Shown here one piece after another: positions 59,891-64,000 of a stretch of 64,000 nt of DNA. Each line of letters starts with the position of its first letter. Within the stretch, counting starts at the first letter, position 1. Position numbers and translations under genes: made by a program. The stretch comes from Meghimatium bilineatum (lineage: Eukaryota > Mollusca > Gastropoda > Stylommatophora > Philomycidae), in assembly GCA_034231615.1 (NCBI GenBank), contig CM067302.1, positions 14,364,990-14,428,989 of the forward strand, in the 5' to 3' direction. The notes under the pieces were generated by a model, which was not told the origin of the DNA, ran no database searches, and saw only the letters and a program-made list of their open reading frames with translations.

Positions 59891-61050
59891 ATGATGGTAC
59901 ACGGCACGTGTTACAGGATGGTAGATGATGGCACATGTTACAGGATGGTAGATGATGGTATATGGCACGAGTTACAGGATGGTAGATGATGGCACATGGC
60001 ATGTGTTACAGGATGGTAGATGATGGCACATGGCATGTGTTACAGGATGGTAGATGATGGCACATGGCATGTGTTACAGGATGGTAGATGATGGCACATG
60101 GCACGAGTTACAGGATGGTAGATGATGGCACATGTTAAAGGATGGTAGATGATGGTATATGGCACGAGTTACAGGATGGTAGATGATGGCACATGGCATG
60201 TGTTACAGGATGGTAGATGATGGCACATGGCATGTGTTACAGGATGGTAGATGATGGCACATGGCACGAGTTACAGGATGGTAGATGATGGCACATGGCA
60301 TGTGTTACAGGATGGTAGATGATGGTACATGGCATGTGTTACAGGATGGTAGATGATGGCACATGTTACAGGATGGTTCGTTGGTTGGTTGCTGATCCAG
60401 TGGTCCATCATGCCCTTTGACCTAATGCCATTAAATGGCATTATATTGCAGGGAAGTCTGTGGATTTTCGGCCCACCCCGGGACAGAGCCAGAGAACAAC
60501 TATCACACCTCCAGGAAGGTAGGTTTAAACCTATACACTGCTCCTAACCACTGTAGCCAAGATAGGGTTCACTGTGCTCATTCCCCGCCACCAATTGACT
60601 ACTGGTTATGCCGAAATTCTCTATTGCTCCAGGCATGCAACCAAATGTTCAAGTCAAAAGGATTGTCATGTCCTGAGTCACTGTGCCTCTATGATGGGTT
60701 TCAGCCATAGGAAAAAACAGTGCTGTCAGTTTCCTCCTCCCCAGTACTGCAGAGTACATCTCTGGCTCCCTCCCAACCACAGAGGGTGCATACATATATA
60801 TTCAGGTAAACATGAAACACAATTCAACAAAAAAATAAAAGCATAATTGTATAGATGACGTGCCATGAAGCTTCTCTAAGAAAATAACCTCAATATAACG
60901 GCATGTCATCCACTAAGATTTTCTGTTGCATGGGTGGTTTGTCTAGTGAGCCATTGGTGAGACCCACAGACGCAACCACATGCGTTTACAGGATGGTAGA
61001 TAATGGCACATGTTACAGGATGGTAGATGATGTTACATGGCACAGTTTAC
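59890..61050. repeat. 34-bp array (ACAGGATGGTAGATGATGGC) interrupted by inserted repeats
   Basis: 59890-60372: about 15 copies of ACAGGATGGTAGATGATGGC, then ACATGGCATGTGTT, with shortened variants. The array resumes at 60987-61050. Between are a 3' end of the second RNase H LINE (minus, 60372-60435), interspersed repeat E (60580-60800) and the SINE-D 5' part (minus, 60849-60985). Confidence 0.85.
60580..60800 (+). repeat. interspersed repeat E, second copy
   Basis: Inverse of 25950-26230, with ATGCAACCAAATGTTCAAGT, CCTGAGTCACTGTGCC and ACATCTCTGGCTCCCTCCCA. Confidence 0.6.
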
Positions 61051-61089
61051 ACAATGGCTGACTGTTCTAGTTCTCCGTTGGCTCACATC

Positions 61090-61400
61090 ATTCTAAGCTC
61101 AAAGTAGTACTAATTTCTGGCAAAGTCATATTTCAGGTCCATTTCTTGTGTTCTGGACATTGAAACAGAATCATCACCCACATTAATTTAATTTGTTCGT
61201 GTTGTATCTTGTAATGAGTTCAAATATCAGGCAGATCAGATCATTTCTTTACCGCCTGAGACATTGGCAGTGTGAGCCAGCCTATCTGCTCTCCCATTCT
61301 TCTGAATACCCAAATGACAAGGTATGAAAATTTAACATGACACATTCCAACTTTGGCTTCTGCATTGCCTCAATCCACTGTTAACGAACCATTTTAATTT
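61090..61400 (-). mobile_element. LINE RNase H fragment
   Basis: Minus strand reads FIPCHLGIQKNGRADRLAHT, the last RNase H motif with the second G replaced, then decays. Relative of 13966-14400. Confidence 0.6.
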
Positions 61401-61499
61401 CTCTGACCACAGTCATTGAGACACTGAGGATATAGGTTGCTTTTTGTGCACTCATTTAGATCATGGTCTTGGTCTTCTTCTTCTTTCCGTCCTCTTTTA

Positions 61500-61770
61500 C
61501 CCTTTACGGATGTCGAGGGGGATACAATGTTTTTGTTCTCGCTTTTCTGGCAGCTTCAGATAATGTTATTCGGTGTTCTTGTAATGTCCCTTTGATGTTG
61601 TCGATCCAGCGTACTCTAGGTCTACCCTTGGCTCTTCTTTCTGCTTCTCCTATTTTCGTATATGCTTTATAAACTAAAAAATTATGGTCTTGGTCACTAA
61701 CATAAGATGAAGTTATGGTACTTGTGTGTAAGATGGTGGTAATGATGACAAATAAAATACGAATGGGCAT
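61500..61770 (-). mobile_element. LINE C-terminal fragment
   Basis: Minus strand reads YKAYTKIGEAERRAKGRPRV then RWIDNIKGTLQEH, a C-terminal LINE motif. Related in type, not in sequence, to the other LINE ends. Confidence 0.5.
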
Positions 61771-61959
61771 ATTTAAAACTAAGCTGAATCAGCATGATGT
61801 TATTCTACCCTACAGAACATCATCATCTTGTTGAACCTGTATTCGACTGCTTCCTGCAATAAAAGCCACAAATTGGCAGTTATTACAACACGGTTATTTC
61901 AAGATAGAGAGTCCACATTTATTTCTCAATTAGCTTGAGTTATTTGAACATTTTAATGA

Positions 61960-62210
61960 AATAATATAAGAAAAGGACAATCTTCATTTTGTGACTACGT
62001 TATGAGATGAGGATGTTTGGAGAACATAGTCACAACAGGCAATTATTAACGGCAAAAGAGACAGAGAGCGACAACGTGAGAAAATATTAGACAGTTTAAC
62101 AACTTGGCAGGGAAACAACAAGGATATTGATACATAATACTTGAGATATAGAGCTGTGGAGAGCCATCATCTCCTACTCCAGCCTGCATGGTACCTAATG
62201 AATGAATAGT
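61960..62210 (+). mobile_element. LINE C-terminal fragment
   Basis: RQREKILDSLTTWQGNNKDI and RAVESHHLL; relative of 12736-12855. Confidence 0.45.
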
Positions 62211-62219
62211 CCATACAGT

Positions 62220-62570
62220 GTGGCATTGGTTATAATGTATGTCTTTCCACAGCCTGCTATTTCTTGTGTTGTTAATCATTTACGATGTTCTCCCATGCCA
62301 CAATGTTAGGTTGTCAAGCATCTCTCATGGCCTTCCCCTACCTCACTTGAACTTGCCATTTGTTACAATGTGTTCTATCTTTTCTCTTCTCATGTGTCTA
62401 AAATTGTGGACTGTCTCATTTTGATGCAGGTAAGCAGTTCTCTTTTTTTAAATTATTTTTTTTCTCAAGATATCTTGATTACGCTTTTTATCTGTCCATG
62501 GTGTTCTAAATATTCTTCTAGACAACCACATCTCTGATGGTTCAATCTGTCCGCTTCTGTCCATAGTCTG
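62220..62570 (-). mobile_element. LINE post-RT fragment
   Basis: Minus strand reads EMWLSRRIFRTPWTDKK in shifting frames, then ILR and, after decay, RMEKIEHIVTNGKF-like sequence. Same motif class as 29875-30320. Confidence 0.55.
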
Positions 62571-62880
62571 CTTGCCGCACATTCACGTAACCCTAATCGG
62601 GGGAGGGGATAGGTGGTTTCTACGCAGGTATTCAATCTCTGACTAGAGGTGTCCCGCAGGCTAGCAGAGGGAAGGGGGCGCCTTATATCTCCTGGGTAGT
62701 TTGTTAAGCAGGATATTATGTAAGGAGACATACCGAAACTAGTTTAGTACATTTCGGGGGGAGGGGGGATCTACCCTTTTTTTGCTTTTTTCCTAGTACT
62801 AATTGTCATGATCTGACTTCTTAAGCGAAAGAAACACCCTACCACCCCCTTATCAACGGACTTGACCCCAAACAAAACAA
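62571..62880. other. unassigned spacer with G-runs
   Basis: Contains GGGGGGAGGGGGG near 62755-62768. No gene recognised. Confidence 0.4.
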
Positions 62881-62882
62881 TC

Positions 62883-63090
62883 TACAGTAGAAGACCTTTG
62901 TACTTAATTAATTAGGACTTCATTCGTTACAATTTTTTTAAATTATTGTCATTATTTGTATACTTGGCGTCGCATGCCAAAAATAGCCAGGCGACTCCAA
63001 GTATATAAATGGTAGCCAGCGAACAGCACGGTAATAATAAGACACGTAACGAATGACGTCCTAATTAATTATGTAAAGAGGTCTTCTGTA
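62883..63090. mobile_element. fold-back element (possible Tc1/mariner-type MITE)
   Basis: Arms 62883-62930 and 63046-63090 are inverted copies (TAATTAATTAGGACTTCATT against AATGACGTCCTAATTAATTA). Outer ends are TACAGTAGAAGACC and GGTCTTCTGTA. An inner 14-of-15-bp stem, TATACTTGGCGTCGC with GCGACTCCAAGTATA, makes the whole 208 bp a long hairpin. TA at both ends and CAGT next to it suggest Tc1/mariner. Confidence 0.6.
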
Positions 63091-63264
63091 CCATATAGGG
63101 TCGTTTCCCAGAGCACATACTACAGAACTGTTTTAGCTTGTGACAAAAACTCGGCACAAAATATTCACGAATTTCTGTATTTAATTAACAAAGTTACAAC
63201 TTTTTTCCCAACACTAGCACCAAAAATATGGAAACGATTGCGCGGAACCAATAATGAAAACGTC

Positions 63265-64000
63265 GGAATCGCTTGTAGTTGCAGCATCTTCATGTTCTAC
63301 TAAGACGAATGAACAAGTGAAATATAGTTGGCCGTCCTGTTGGACAATGGAGCAAACGAATGATTTCTGGGAAAGAAATGTTTGGTTACTAACAAAGCGA
63401 ACAGCAAAATATGTTGCAGTGCTTGCAGCATAATTCAAACACTCGGAACGGAGGCTAAAATGGGATCTAAGATTTCAAAAGAATGAGCAAACCGTGAAGT
63501 AACTTATTTTATCAAAACTCAGGAACAATATCTTTACAAATACAAATATTGAAACATAAAGCAAACGATGGCCACACACTTTTCATAACAATATTAGAAG
63601 ACGCGAAGAAAAAGACACTTAAACGGTATCCCTAAAATTTCAATCACGCCAAAAAGAAACAACTACAAAGGTGTTTCACAAAGTCTATATAATTGCAACA
63701 ACAAAAATCAGTCATTCAATACTTTTGAAATGGAAATTAATCTGCAAGAACTTAACGGCGTTGATATGGGACGGATACTTCGCTCTACAAATGATTGCGT
63801 TAATATTATACATCATATTAGCAAGGAGATGAAAACTAAATTGATCAATACGATTGTAAATATAAAATCAAGATTTTCATTAATCATCGACGAGGCGATA
63901 ACAATCAGTCAGAATATCTACGTTATTGTGTATATTCGCGCAATAATTTCAGGTTGTGAAATGATCAGACTAGTGAATTCATTTATTCACTTAGCTGAAC
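63265..64000 (+). pseudogene. hAT-like transposase-derived gene (KIAA1586/ZBED type), decayed, runs off edge
   Basis: First segment (about 63265-63430) reads SWPSCWTMEQTNDFWERNVW then a stop. The next has KISKE-stop-ANREV and KTQEQYLYKYK in another frame. From 63600 to the window end a frame stays open with GVDMGRILRSTNDCVNIIHH, ISKEMKTKLI, FSLIIDEAITISQN and VIVYIRAI. The last part resembles the start of the catalytic region of hAT-derived proteins such as KIAA1586-like and SCAND3-like (LIIDEATTLS motif). At least two frame changes and a stop indicate a pseudogene, unless introns hide between segments. Assignment is from remembered family motifs. Confidence 0.5.

Overview
This window is animal nuclear DNA, most likely from a repeat-rich invertebrate. 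Mollusc-like is my best guess, based only on the style of the retroelements, and it is a weak inference. Genes have GT-AG introns, coding density is very low, and I see no operons or Shine-Dalgarno signals. By my tally about 30% of the window is tandem arrays, and most of the rest is decayed transposable elements.

One host gene can be assembled in full. It is a nine-exon + strand gene for mitochondrial ribosomal protein L39 (MRPL39/mL39), from an ATG at 30644 to a TAG at 55962. The exons join in frame to 340 codons. Eight introns, 0.8 to 7.7 kb long, carry nested mobile DNA. Intron 4 uses a GC-AG boundary. The exon 6 splice donor lies in a 38-bp tandem duplication.

1-1380 is the 3' end of a LINE with an RNase H domain. 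1858-10702 is an 8.8-kb G/A-rich array almost free of C on the + strand; its very long reverse ORFs are artefacts. 10753-13100 holds a homogeneous 34-bp array, a degenerate 29-bp array and a 32-bp array. 13.4-16.4 kb is LINE debris. 16.5-21.6 kb has a 53-bp array, an AGAAGA-tailed SINE and an AT-rich satellite with a 629-bp higher-order unit. 22-30 kb is mostly non-coding, with endonuclease, reverse transcriptase and C-terminal LINE relics. 30.6-56 kb is MRPL39. 56-62.6 kb is tandem arrays and LINE ends. 62.9-64 kb has a fold-back element and a decayed hAT-like transposase gene that runs off the right edge.

The mobile elements form a readable stratigraphy. A piggyBac element (36109-39338, TTAA ends, two in-frame stops) sits inside a LINE, which sits inside a satellite, which sits inside MRPL39 intron 3. 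Four more TTAA-bounded non-autonomous elements lie in later introns. Several unrelated short elements end in the same GAACGMAGAAGAAG-type 3' tail as the RNase H LINE, which suggests SINE families mobilised by that LINE. A separate SINE-like family ends in sequence related to another LINE. Target-site duplications visible by eye fix several element boundaries.
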